A DNA stretch of 64,000 bases, from NCBI RefSeq assembly GCF_034931125.1, contig NZ_JAYGHM010000003.1, positions 1 to 64,000 of the forward strand, in the 5' to 3' direction. Shown here piece by piece: positions 8,388 to 17,206 of the stretch. The DNA is from Rivularia sp034931125. GTDB taxonomy: Bacteria; Cyanobacteriota; Cyanobacteriia; Cyanobacteriales; Nostocaceae. Each line of letters begins with the position of its first letter. Within the stretch, counting starts at the first letter, position 1. The notes under the pieces were generated by a model. It made no database searches. It saw only the letters and a list, made by a program, of their open reading frames with translations, and was not told where the DNA came from. Position numbers and translations under genes: made by a program.

Positions 8388-8658
8388 AGCTTGATTCGGA
8401 GATTGTATGAATTAGGATTGGATATTCGTAACCTGTACCGATTTATAGATTGGGTTATGATTTTATCAAAAGCAAAAGAGAGCAGAATTTTAGGAAGAAT
8501 TTAAGGAGTTTGAAGAGGAGCGAACTATGAGTTACATTACTACAGGTGAGCGTATTGGTTACGAGCGTGGGAAACAAGAAGGTAAGAGCGATCGCAGTTC
8601 TTCTTCCCCCGATCGCTTACAACAACATCTCAAAAAATGCTCTGATGTTTGCGTATAA
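8388..8658 (+). pseudogene. Remnant of an Rpn/DUF4351-type nuclease-transposase gene
   Basis: Three frames must be joined. SLIRRLYELGLDIRNLYRFI, continuing DWVMILSKA, reads first; then a shifted frame gives EEFKEFEEERTMSYITTGER and IGYERGKQEGKSD, the usual C-terminus of the cyanobacterial Rpn-type family (recombination-promoting nuclease/putative transposase). A stop codon and a frameshift separate the pieces and the N-terminal nuclease domain is missing. On the opposite strand near 8250-8380 small frames (SSRAELIDETLQNKLRASGQ; MLDKDIWQSIREKAINYG) may be toxin-antitoxin debris. Confidence 0.6.
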
Positions 8659-8929
8659 CTGTTAATTTGCATCGTTGCATTAGCGCGATTGCGGATTTCT
8701 CAATGTAGTATCAAAATATGCAAAATAATTAATGCATTACATAGATTTCCCAGAAATTGTTGATGCAATTAAATTTGTTCAGATAATCTTAATGATTGAC
8801 GCTTGCTTAATTGTAAAAAATAATATCAAACTATATATGTAGAGCCTGCATAAATATTGTCTGTTAACACCCATATATATAGTGTAGAGTCGTTTAAAAA
8901 AGATTATCAGCGTGGATGGCGCAGTAACT

Positions 8930-10372
8930 ATGAATACCTCATCAAGATATTGGAAAATTTGGCGAATTAATCCTGCGGCTGAAAATTTAGGGTATAAACA
9001 AATTCCAGTAACTATTGCTCAAGAATTTGCAAATAATCAAGTTTGTGATATTGAAAGTCATCACGCTCAAAATGTTTTGTTATCGTGTTTTAATGCTGAA
9101 TCTGAAGTAGACCGGCTTAATAATGCTTTAGCAGGTCTTTGTCTTAGATGCTATGTTTCCGAGCCGATATTAAAGGAATGTAAAAAAATAGCTTCTTTAT
9201 TTAGTGGTGATAAGCAATTTACTTATCGGGATTTATTGCCGCTTGTTCTTAACGATGATGGACAAAAACTAATTGTTTTAGACCAAGATGGAAAAACACA
9301 ACTTATGGTAGATGACGATTGTCAAATTAAACCATCAAGTTATAAGTTGTTTTCGATGACGGTGTTGCAAACATTTAATGCCGATCTGCAATCTCGGATG
9401 AGCTTAGATAATTGGGCGCATTTGCAAACAAAACAGAATCCCGAGTTAAAGAAGTTTTTATCAGACTTTGGTTTTAATCATTTAAGCGATTGGGCTTTAT
9501 TAAATAGAACTCGGAGCAAACAACTCGAACGGTTATCAGCGCAAGAACGCTATGTTATCAAAGCTTTTCATGCTGTTTACCGTCGAGACAGACAGCAACA
9601 AGATAACAAGGGGGCGAAAAAATGCCCCGATCCAACTACTGCTCAATTGCAAGAAATGTTAGTTTACTTACGTCAGTATCAGGTTTCGATTAATACTCCC
9701 GTACAGTTGTTCAAAGAACTCAAGCAAATAGCCGTACAGCTAAGAAAGTATGATATTTGGAGTTCTAGGGAATCCTTGGATATGTACGATGTGGAAAGCG
9801 GTACCTATGTACCCAGACAGGATTTACCGACTTCATCCCTTGATTCAGTGACTGTAGAACAGCAAGAGTTTTCACAGTTTTTACATGAGCATCTTGATGC
9901 AACTCTGACTCAAACAATCAAGCAAGAAGTCGAAGCTAATATTCAAAAATTACAAAAAAGTAAAAAATATGCGCCTTTTGCTCAAAAATATATTCAAGGA
10001 TTGGAATTATACTATCATTCGGCAATGTCTTTAAAAGAAATTACCCCTGAGTTGGGAATGACAAGTTGGGATCAAGCAAGACGAATTTTAAATCCTGGAG
10101 AACTTTTATTAAAAGTACGGACTAAAACTTTAGAGCAGATGTTAGAAAGTATTTTGAAGTTAGCAGCAGCAAAAGGTTTAACTAAAATTCCACCAGAACC
10201 CAATTATTTAATCGCTTTAACAGAACAAATTGAATATTATATTGATGGAGAAATATTCCAACAAGCTGCTGAAGAAATTAGAGCCGGAAAAAATCGGAAT
10301 ATGAGTAGTGTATACGCTAAAGCGATTTGTTCTTACATTCTTGAATGTACCTCAAACTGTGTTATGGGGTAA
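8930..10372 (+). CDS. Large sigma-70-like protein of the cyanobacterial DUF1822/CHAT gene set (tentative)
   Basis: The start is ATG 8930 (MNTSSRYWKIW); a GTG 18 bases upstream is possible. The protein has 480 residues. The N-terminal block LCLRCYVSEPILKECKK...FTYRDLLPLVLNDDG recurs, as I recall, in large cyanobacterial proteins annotated as sigma-70-like. Near residues 350-400, YYHSAMSLKEITPELGMTSW is compatible with a degenerate sigma region-4 helix-turn-helix. I cannot see a convincing region 2, so DNA-binding regulator is as likely as sigma factor. It is followed 130 bp later by a CHAT protein, and a DUF1822 gene lies further on, a recurrent neighbourhood in this phylum. Confidence 0.5.
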   Translation: MNTSSRYWKIWRINPAAENLGYKQIPVTIAQEFANNQVCDIESHHAQNVLLSCFNAESEVDRLNNALAGLCLRCYVSEPILKECKKIASLFSGDKQFTYRDLLPLVLNDDGQKLIVLDQDGKTQLMVDDDCQIKPSSYKLFSMTVLQTFNADLQSRMSLDNWAHLQTKQNPELKKFLSDFGFNHLSDWALLNRTRSKQLERLSAQERYVIKAFHAVYRRDRQQQDNKGAKKCPDPTTAQLQEMLVYLRQYQVSINTPVQLFKELKQIAVQLRKYDIWSSRESLDMYDVESGTYVPRQDLPTSSLDSVTVEQQEFSQFLHEHLDATLTQTIKQEVEANIQKLQKSKKYAPFAQKYIQGLELYYHSAMSLKEITPELGMTSWDQARRILNPGELLLKVRTKTLEQMLESILKLAAAKGLTKIPPEPNYLIALTEQIEYYIDGEIFQQAAEEIRAGKNRNMSSVYAKAICSYILECTSNCVMG

Positions 10373-10502
10373 TTTTTATGATGATTAATTGTTTTTTATA
10401 ACTATCTATCCATTGATAGATGCATTTAAATATAGATATAATCTACAATTAACCAATTTGTATGAGATTATGCTTTAGAATTGCATAATTTAACGGTGTT
10501 AA

Positions 10503-12080
10503 ATGAACAAAGCAGTTCTGATCAATTTCGGAAGTGGCGACTTAAACACCGGCTTTCCTAGAGTTACGGTACAGCTATGGGTAAGTGGCTATTCTCGACC
10601 CCAACAATTTGTTGGTAGCTTACCTGCTGCTCCAATGTTGGCAGAACTATACAGACATTGGCAATCAATTTATACTCACATTTGTTCTAGGTCAATTAGT
10701 GCCAAAGAATTCCGCAAAGCACCAGAAGCTGAATCTGTAGATGATGATGAAATAGAAATTGAAACCGAAGGCATTACTAATATTTCCCAAGTTAATTTTG
10801 ATGAAGTTTGCCAAAATTTGCAACAAAATCTGAATGCATGGTTGAATACGCCGAATTTTTCTAGTATCGAAGCAAGAGCGCGATCGCAACTTGATCGAGA
10901 ATCAGAAATCCAGGTGACGCTGGAAACGAATGATGACTTATTGCGTCGCTTACCTTGGCACTGTTGGCAGTTTTTTGCAGATTATCCTGCATCTGAATTA
11001 GCGCTTTCTCAACCTGAATATATCCGTCAAGTACAAAAGCAGCAGGAAACAGAAAAAGTCAGAATTTTAGCTGTTTTAGGTAGTACAAAAGGAATTGATT
11101 TAACAACAGAGCAAAATTTTTTAGAGAATTTAAACCAAGCACGAACAAAGTTTTTGGTTAATCCTTCGCAGTCAGAATTAAATCAAGAATTACTCAATCC
11201 CGAAGGTTGGGAAATATTATTTTTTGCCGGTCATAGTCAAACTGAAGGCGAAACTGGGAGAATTTATATTAATGAGAATAGGACAAATAATAGTTTAACA
11301 ATTGAGCAGTTGCAAGCATCTTTGAAAACTGCGATCGCGAATGGCTTAAAGTTGGCAATTTTTAATTCCTGCGATGGTTTAGGATTGGCAAATACTTTAG
11401 AGAAATTACATATTCCGACGATCATTATCATGCGCGAACCAGTACCGAATCGAGTAGCGCAAGAGTTTTTTAAGTATTTTCTGGGTGCATTTGCTGTTTC
11501 TCATTTATCTTTATACTTATCTGTAAGACAAGCGCGGGAGCAATTACTTGTAATTGAAGACGACTTTCCCGGAGCTTCTTGGTTGCCAGCAATTTGTCAA
11601 AATCCTGCTGTAGAGCCACCTAACTGGTTAAATATTGCTAAACCCGTGCGTTTAGTGCTTTCTTCAGAACAAATATATGCATTAGAAAGTATTTTGCTTG
11701 ACTTAATTGGACCGATCGCTCCTACTTTAGTTAAGAATATATCAACCCAGGTAAGTAATTTTGATGACTTAGTTGAGCGATTATTTACTCGTTTATCTGT
11801 CACCCAAAAAATTGAGTTCCAAAGACAAATTGATTTACTTTTAGCACAACCAGAAGCTTTAGAAGATGAAAATAAAATAATTGATCGAGAATTTATTCGT
11901 ATATGCGAGCAAATATTAGCTGAAATAATTGGACCCATAGCGCCAATTTTGATTGAAGAAGCGTTAAATTTGGATCGTCAAAGCAAAACTGCATTTGTGG
12001 AAACTTTAGCTTCAGAAATTGCCGATCCCTTACTGCGTCTTGAATTTCAACAGCGTATTTCTAACCTTGCTGCTGATTGA
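10503..12080 (+). CDS. CHAT-domain protein (caspase-like peptidase fold)
   Basis: The protein has 525 residues. The CHAT domain spans ~150-370: PWHCWQFFADYP, then the catalytic His244 in FFAGHS and Cys290 in FNSCDG, both present, followed by IPTIIIMREPVPNRVAQEFF. This His-Cys dyad suggests an active cysteine peptidase. The C-terminus has two copies of a helical repeat beginning LIGPIAPTL (~400) and IIGPIAPIL (~477), a module I recall at the ends of cyanobacterial signalling proteins and possibly a docking or oligomerisation domain. Substrate is unknown. It follows the sigma-like gene. Its 3' end overlaps the convergent haem-sensor gene by 20 bases. Confidence 0.85.
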   Translation: MNKAVLINFGSGDLNTGFPRVTVQLWVSGYSRPQQFVGSLPAAPMLAELYRHWQSIYTHICSRSISAKEFRKAPEAESVDDDEIEIETEGITNISQVNFDEVCQNLQQNLNAWLNTPNFSSIEARARSQLDRESEIQVTLETNDDLLRRLPWHCWQFFADYPASELALSQPEYIRQVQKQQETEKVRILAVLGSTKGIDLTTEQNFLENLNQARTKFLVNPSQSELNQELLNPEGWEILFFAGHSQTEGETGRIYINENRTNNSLTIEQLQASLKTAIANGLKLAIFNSCDGLGLANTLEKLHIPTIIIMREPVPNRVAQEFFKYFLGAFAVSHLSLYLSVRQAREQLLVIEDDFPGASWLPAICQNPAVEPPNWLNIAKPVRLVLSSEQIYALESILLDLIGPIAPTLVKNISTQVSNFDDLVERLFTRLSVTQKIEFQRQIDLLLAQPEALEDENKIIDREFIRICEQILAEIIGPIAPILIEEALNLDRQSKTAFVETLASEIADPLLRLEFQQRISNLAAD

Positions 12081-12978
12081 GCATATCCATCGCAATCAAC
12101 AAACTTGCTCTCATCCGCTCAAAAGCGATCGCTAATAATCCAATTTCATCTTTGGAGTTTTCTTGAAAGTTATTGCTCATGTCACCCGTACTGATCGCAT
12201 TAGCAGTGTTGGCAATATTTCTAATTCGCACAATCACAACTTTTTTCAACAGGAAGTTAATTAGTAATATTACTGTAATGAAAATACCAATTACTACACT
12301 CATCATTTTAAAAAAAGAGCGCCTCGCATTATTAAATACTTCCTCAGAAGGAACATAGACAATTTGAGTTGCGACAATATCATTCAACTTCCAGCCAAAA
12401 CCCCGTTCACCATAGGTAGCAACTAAACTTTTGGGGGCAATATTTGGATAGGAGTGACACTCAAGACATCGCTGTTCTTTGACAACAAACGGACGAGCGG
12501 TATAAAATTTTTTGCCATTTTCAGTTGAACGAAAACCAGTAAGTTCCGGAAGTTCTGGTTGTAACTTAAACTTCTCGACTAATTCAGTTTCAAAATCGTT
12601 TGCTTGGTCTTTCGGATTGGTAGGATTGAGAGTTGCATCTTTATAATAAAAGTCTTTATAGTCAGCATTTTCACTAAGATATCGGGAAACTTCTCTAACC
12701 GAAAAAGTTGGAATTGCTTCGGGAATAAATCGTGGAGCAGTTGCTAACTGAGATTGTAGCAGTGGGTTAACGTGGTCTTGGGTATAGAGTCTTAATGAAT
12801 TCATCGTTGTCATCAATAATTCTGCTTGAATCGAAATCTCGTGTTGCGCTCCTTGATAAAGTACATTTGATAGCGTTACACCGCTTAAAATTATCCCAAC
12901 TAGAAATGCCAGAATTAAAAGAGTGTTGAATTTAGCATTAATCTTGATATTATGAAAGCGAGTATTTAATTTAGCCAT
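12061..12978 (-). CDS. DUF3365 c-type haem sensor with HAMP domain, no output domain
   Basis: The protein has 305 residues. Membrane segment 1 is at ~17-40 and membrane segment 2 at ~224-245. Between them lies a periplasmic DUF3365 (Tll0287-like) domain with one c-type haem motif CLECH (171-175). A HAMP domain follows (~246-298), and the protein ends ten residues later. Tll0287-like domains bind haem and are thought to sense redox state or gas. Usually a kinase, cyclase or methyl-accepting output follows HAMP; here there is none, so it must signal through a partner, or be truncated. It sits between the CHAT gene and the DUF1822 gene, on the opposite strand. Confidence 0.85.
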   Translation of the reverse strand: MAKLNTRFHNIKINAKFNTLLILAFLVGIILSGVTLSNVLYQGAQHEISIQAELLMTTMNSLRLYTQDHVNPLLQSQLATAPRFIPEAIPTFSVREVSRYLSENADYKDFYYKDATLNPTNPKDQANDFETELVEKFKLQPELPELTGFRSTENGKKFYTARPFVVKEQRCLECHSYPNIAPKSLVATYGERGFGWKLNDIVATQIVYVPSEEVFNNARRSFFKMMSVVIGIFITVILLINFLLKKVVIVRIRNIANTANAISTGDMSNNFQENSKDEIGLLAIAFERMRASLLIAMDMLNQQQG

Positions 12979-13248
12979 AGCAATTGCGACTCCCGCTGAT
13001 GATTTATGTATTTAGAGCGGTTAGGAGCTTTAAATATCTGATTGCTTGTTCTCTATATCTTCTCGATTGTATTTTAATTTGAACTCAGTAAACAAGATTT
13101 TAAATAATCAAGCTATGCAATGATAGTGCATATGTTAGACGACTTGGCATTTAGATCAAATTTGGTGGATCAAACTTAGAGGAATAGCTATAAACTGCAT
13201 AAGCTTTGTTTACTTACATCTATTTACTTACATAAGCGAGGTAAAATC

Positions 13249-14334
13249 ATGCCTAATTCAATTTATTCTCAAGATTTAAGACTTTTGTTACCAGAAACCG
13301 TCTGGTTGGAACCCGAACATTTTTCATTGGCAAATCAGATTAGTTCTTTAGAAATGACTAATACGGCTGATTCTTGGCAAACTTACCTTAACACATTAGC
13401 ACTACTTGCCTTGGAAGTTTGGTTAGGGGAGCGTTTACCGGATAAAGTAATTTTGAGGGATACCAATTCTATTGCCACTGCGGGTAATCTTAAAGTTGAT
13501 GAGTATAAATTTTGTGCGATCGCAACCGAAAATTTGCTTTCGGAGATTGTCGCTATACCGCAATTAATCGCAAATCCTGTTGATTCTGCTCATTTTTACG
13601 TATTAATTGAGGTATTGGAAGAACAGGAAGAAGTTGTAATTAGAGGATTTTTACCTCACAAGAAATTAATTGAGGTTAAAAGTAGTTTAGAATTGCCCAT
13701 TAGCGACGGTTGTTATCAAGTACCGTTGAGTTTATTTGATGTTGAGCCAAATCATTTATTACTCTATCAGCGTTACGTGGAAGCATCGGAATTTGCTGTA
13801 CCTGTAGCTGAAAATCAAGTTACTCAAGTCAGCGAAAATATCTCAAATTTATTACATTTAACCACGACTAAATTAAGTCAATGGTTCCAAGGGGTAGTTA
13901 ATGAAGGTTGGCAAGTAATAGATTCTATGTCTAACCCAGAATTAAGTTTAGCTTTTAGTACCAGAAATGTTGATAAAAATACCAAAAGAGCAAAGATTAT
14001 TGATTTAGGAATAGATTTAGGCAATAAAAAAGTCGCTTTGCTGCTAAATATATCTCCTGAGACATCTTCTCTTGATTCTAATATTAATAATCGTGAAAAC
14101 CAAGATAAGATTAGCGTTTTAGCTCAGTTATATCCAATGGGTGGAGATAAATTTTTACCCCATAGCATGAAAATTATTTTGCTGTCTAAAACGGGTAAAG
14201 TTCTCCAAGAAGTTACTTCCAGAGTTCAAGATAATTATATCCAATTAAGACCTTTCAAAGGTGAATCAGGGAAAAAATTTAGCATTCAAATAATCTGGGG
14301 AAATATCAGTATTGAAGAAAAGTTTGAATTCTAA
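13249..14334 (+). CDS. DUF1822 family protein
   Basis: The protein has 361 residues. The N-terminal LLPETVWLEPEHFSLA and the following LNTLALLALEVWLGERLP are characteristic of DUF1822, a cyanobacteria-specific family of unknown function that is commonly encoded near large sigma-like proteins and CHASE2 or CHAT proteins. The C-terminal ~120 residues (from KRAKIIDLGIDLGNKKVALLL) form a beta-rich domain. No membrane segment or catalytic motif is apparent. Here it is separated from the other two members of the set by the oppositely oriented haem sensor. Confidence 0.8.
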   Translation: MPNSIYSQDLRLLLPETVWLEPEHFSLANQISSLEMTNTADSWQTYLNTLALLALEVWLGERLPDKVILRDTNSIATAGNLKVDEYKFCAIATENLLSEIVAIPQLIANPVDSAHFYVLIEVLEEQEEVVIRGFLPHKKLIEVKSSLELPISDGCYQVPLSLFDVEPNHLLLYQRYVEASEFAVPVAENQVTQVSENISNLLHLTTTKLSQWFQGVVNEGWQVIDSMSNPELSLAFSTRNVDKNTKRAKIIDLGIDLGNKKVALLLNISPETSSLDSNINNRENQDKISVLAQLYPMGGDKFLPHSMKIILLSKTGKVLQEVTSRVQDNYIQLRPFKGESGKKFSIQIIWGNISIEEKFEF

Positions 14335-14663
14335 TTGAAATTATCAAATGTTAATGTTTATAAATTGGTTATAGATTATAACATTATTGCAGCATCTCTT
14401 TGATTCCATCTGTTTCATGACAAAGAGATACTATTACTTATATAAAAAATATAAATATTAGCATAAATAACTAAAGTCTGGAAAACATATAGAACTCTCA
14501 GGTAATTTTTATCGGTGCAGCCTAGGTTTAGGCATAGCTGAGCTACCCCTTGGAAACATGAATCAAACCGGATTTTTATATAAAATAATATTATTATCAG
14601 ATAATTCTTATTAGATTGTACTATTAAAAAGCATGAGTAAAAATTAATTGGTTTAATTGGTTT
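14335..14663. other. Intergenic region, no gene seen
   Basis: AT-rich spacer of 329 bases before the peptidase gene. It includes a GC-richer patch at ~14513-14565 (CAGCCTAGGTTTAGGCATAGCTG) that could fold but that I cannot assign. Confidence 0.3.
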
Positions 14664-15701
14664 ATGGCGACAAAATTTTCAGATTTCAGACGAGCAGATG
14701 ATAGCAATAACTTTGAATATTTTTTAGAAGATGGAAAGGTTAATAGCTCTTCTGCAAAACCCGCTATTCTTTTGATTGGTGGTGCAGAAAAAGGGAAAGT
14801 AGGGGAAGATGCGGCAACTAAATGGTTTCTAGAACAAGCTAATCGCGGAGATTATTTAGTTTTACGCTGCGGTGGGGTTGGTAGACAAGCTCAGTGGATT
14901 GTAGATAATTATCGAGATTTTATTAATTCTGCGGCAGAACTTTCTATTGATAGTAGAGAAGCAGCGAATAACCCAGAAGTGGTGCAATATATTAGAGATG
15001 CTGATGCTGTGTATTTTGCTGGTGGAGATCAAAAAAAATACGAAGATTGCTGGGAAGGAACAGCTACAGAAGATGCAATTAATTACTTAATTAATCATAA
15101 AAAAGTTCCTATAGGTGGAACTAGCGCTGGGATGGCAATTTTAGGAGATTATTATTATGCTCCTTCAAAGCAAGGGTTACTAAGTTCAGAAATTTTAAAT
15201 GACCCTTTTCATTCTAATACTCTTGATATTTATCGCAGTAATTTTCTTCAAATTCCTTATCTGAAAAATGTAATTACTGACACCCATTTAGATAGACGTA
15301 ATGAGAATCATCCGGAAACAAGATATGGCAGAATTTTCGGATTAATGGCTCGAATTATGGTGGTCGAAAATCATCCGGTTTATGGTATTGGTTTAGAAGA
15401 AGGTGCCTTTGTAGCCATTGATGAAAACGGCATTGCTCAAGTTTTTGGTAATGATTCAGATGGGGGACAAGATGCCTATTTTTTGCAGACTAATGGTGCA
15501 GTACCAGAACAAATCAAACCGGATTCGCCCTTGATTTGGGATAATAATGGACGAGCGGTTAAAGTTTATAAAATTCAAGGAACCCCGCAAGGAAGTGGTT
15601 CATTTGACCTTAATAATTGGTTAGATGCTTCTGGAGGAACTTGGGAATATTGGTTTACCACAGGTGGTGATTCTGGTTTTCGACAAGAACGAATTCGCTA
15701 A
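14664..15701 (+). CDS. Cyanophycinase-like S51-family peptidase
   Basis: The protein has 345 residues. A conserved core shows LLIGGAEKG at ~35, AVYFAGGDQKKY at ~115 and the nucleophile serine in GGTSAGMAILG (~150), then TDTHLDRRNE...RYGRIFGL, as in cyanophycinase and peptidase S51. Cyanophycinase cleaves the nitrogen store cyanophycin (multi-L-arginyl-poly-Asp) to beta-Asp-Arg, which would suit a nitrogen fixer. It is longer than CphB (~270 aa) because of a C-terminal extension (from ~275, ending EYWFTTGGDSGFRQERIR), so it may be a divergent paralogue with another substrate. A hairpin terminator follows. Confidence 0.8.
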   Translation: MATKFSDFRRADDSNNFEYFLEDGKVNSSSAKPAILLIGGAEKGKVGEDAATKWFLEQANRGDYLVLRCGGVGRQAQWIVDNYRDFINSAAELSIDSREAANNPEVVQYIRDADAVYFAGGDQKKYEDCWEGTATEDAINYLINHKKVPIGGTSAGMAILGDYYYAPSKQGLLSSEILNDPFHSNTLDIYRSNFLQIPYLKNVITDTHLDRRNENHPETRYGRIFGLMARIMVVENHPVYGIGLEEGAFVAIDENGIAQVFGNDSDGGQDAYFLQTNGAVPEQIKPDSPLIWDNNGRAVKVYKIQGTPQGSGSFDLNNWLDASGGTWEYWFTTGGDSGFRQERIR

Positions 15702-15751
15702 GCCGAGAAAATTTTACAAATATTAACTCGTAATTAATAATTCTTAATTAA

Positions 15752-15786
15752 TGCTCCCTAAATTTTATTTAGGGGGCATATTTTTG
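15752..15786 (+). terminator. Rho-independent-like terminator after the peptidase gene
   Basis: A hairpin TGCTCCCTAAA / TTTAGGGGGCA with a short AT loop is followed by ATTTTTG. It lies 50 bases after the cyanophycinase-like stop codon. Confidence 0.7.
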
Positions 15787-16105
15787 ATTGTGTTTAGAAC
15801 TAGGTCAAATAGGATTAAAAATAAAAGCACCCATAAATAATTAGGGTCGTTGGGAATAGAAAACAAGAACAAAAATTGGCGTTGCTGATTAAAAGTATGA
15901 ATAGCCCCCCATTATTGGGGGATTTAGGGGACTCCGTAAGAACGCAATAATAAATTCATATTTCAATTCAGCAACGCCCAAAAATTACCTATATCTCTCT
16001 GCAATTCTTATCTCTGTGTCCTCTGCGCCTCTGCGGTTTTTTTCCTTCAATAATCTTCTACTAATAATAATAAATCATGCATCAGCCCATAGAAAATTCC
16101 GGAAT

Positions 16106-16246
16106 CGAACAACCGTTGAAACCGGGCAATATTTGCAAACCATAACAGGTCATACATCGGGTATCCAATCCCTCGCTTTTAGCCCAGATGGAACCCTTTT
16201 AGCCAGCGGTAGCAACGATAAAACCGTACATAGACTTAGGAATTAA
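16106..16246 (+). pseudogene. WD40-repeat gene fragment
   Basis: The plus frame gives GQYLQTITGHTSGIQSLAFS, then PDGTLLASGSNDKTV, one WD40 blade, before the frame leaves homology and stops at 16246. There is no start and no further blade. After it an unrelated frame (LAQEISQILGWNSEQYKTN, 16280-16375) ends near the coxA break. Both look like debris of older insertions. Confidence 0.65.
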
Positions 16247-16409
16247 AGCGGCGATCGCCAAACCATTTAGCCCCTTAACGTTAGCACAAGAAATTTCACA
16301 AATTCTCGGATGGAACAGTGAGCAGTACAAGACAAACATTTATGAAGGACATCCTTCTGAAAATAGAGACCATTAACTATTCTAAAAAACACGGCATCTA
16401 TAAAGCTAT

Positions 16410-17081
16410 ATCTTTTTGTGGATTGTTCCTAGTGCAATTGGTGGCTTTGGTAACTATTTAATACCGTTGATGGTCGGTGCTAGGGATATGGCTTTCCCGA
16501 AGCTGAATGCTGTAGCCTTTTGGTTGAATCCAGTCGCCGGAGCTTTGGTTTTAGGTAGTTTCTTCTTCGGTGGTTCTCAGTCAGGTTGGACAGCCTATCC
16601 ACCCTTAAGTTTGGTAACGGCGAATACGGCTCAAAGTATGTGGATTCTCGCCATTGTATTGGTGGGAAGTTCTTCAATTTTGGGTTCGCTGAACTTTGTT
16701 GTTACCATCTGGAAGATGAAAGTTCCTTCGATGAAGTGGGATGAATTACCTTTATTTTGTTGGGCAATTTTAGCTACTTCATTATTAGCGCTTGTTTCTA
16801 CACCCGTACTAGCTGCTGGTTTAGTATTGCTGTTGTTTGATATTAACTTCGGTACTTCCTTCTTCAAACCAGATCAAGGCGGAAACGTAGTTATTTACCA
16901 GCATTTATTTTGGTTTTATTCCCATCCGGCAGTTTATTTAATGATTCTGCCCATCTTCGGGATTCTTTCCGAAGTGATTCCAGTTCACGCACGTAAACCA
17001 ATCTTTGGATATAAAGCGATCGCCTATTCTAGTTTGGCGATTTGTGTTGTGGGCTTATTTGTGTGGGTTCATCATATGTTT
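16410..17081 (+). CDS. coxA: Cytochrome c oxidase subunit I (CoxA/CtaD), middle fragment
   Basis: Homology starts at IFLWIVPSAIGGFGNYLIPL (16410) and runs through the WSHPAVYLMILP-type segment (here FYSHPAVYLMILPIFG, with the Cu-B His and the cross-linked Tyr region) to VWVHHMF. The first ~90 codons of coxA, including the low-spin haem ligand near the N-terminus, are missing, and upstream DNA is unrelated. At the 3' end the 1812-bp element cuts the gene right after CAT CAT ATG TTT; unexcised, translation would end as MFPIDLN. Removal of the element joins it to 18894 in frame. CoxA reduces O2 at the haem-Cu-B centre. The gene cannot be complete without the missing 5' part. Confidence 0.92.
17067..17081 (+). 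repeat. 15-bp direct repeat, left copy, of the coxA element
   Basis: GTTCATCATATGTTT is identical to 18879-18893. It encodes V-H-H-M-F, including the two adjacent Cu-B histidines. Confidence 0.9.
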
Positions 17082-17206
17082 CCTATTGACTTGAATTGAT
17101 TAAAAAACGTAAATTGTTGCTAGGCATACTTTGTAACTAATAAGCATTGTTTGCTTTGAACGTTTTTTAAGTAAAAATTTAAGGAATAATTAGGGAATAA
17201 GTCAAA

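Larger units (their letters stand above)
6873..16409. mobile_element. Foreign or rearranged segment between severed hupS and severed coxA
   Basis: Its left edge is the break in hupS and its right edge the break in coxA. It carries a serine recombinase at the hupS edge, a decayed Rpn-type gene, a sigma-like/CHAT/DUF1822 set, a haem sensor, a cyanophycinase-like gene and a WD40 remnant at the coxA edge. It may be one element fused from two, or the product of an inversion. I cannot identify matching repeats at its two ends. Confidence 0.45.

Noticed and set aside
16416..17099. coxA middle part as a complete short oxidase gene starting at TTG
   Set aside because: The TTG is an internal Leu codon of a conserved helix; the N-terminal haem ligand region is missing.
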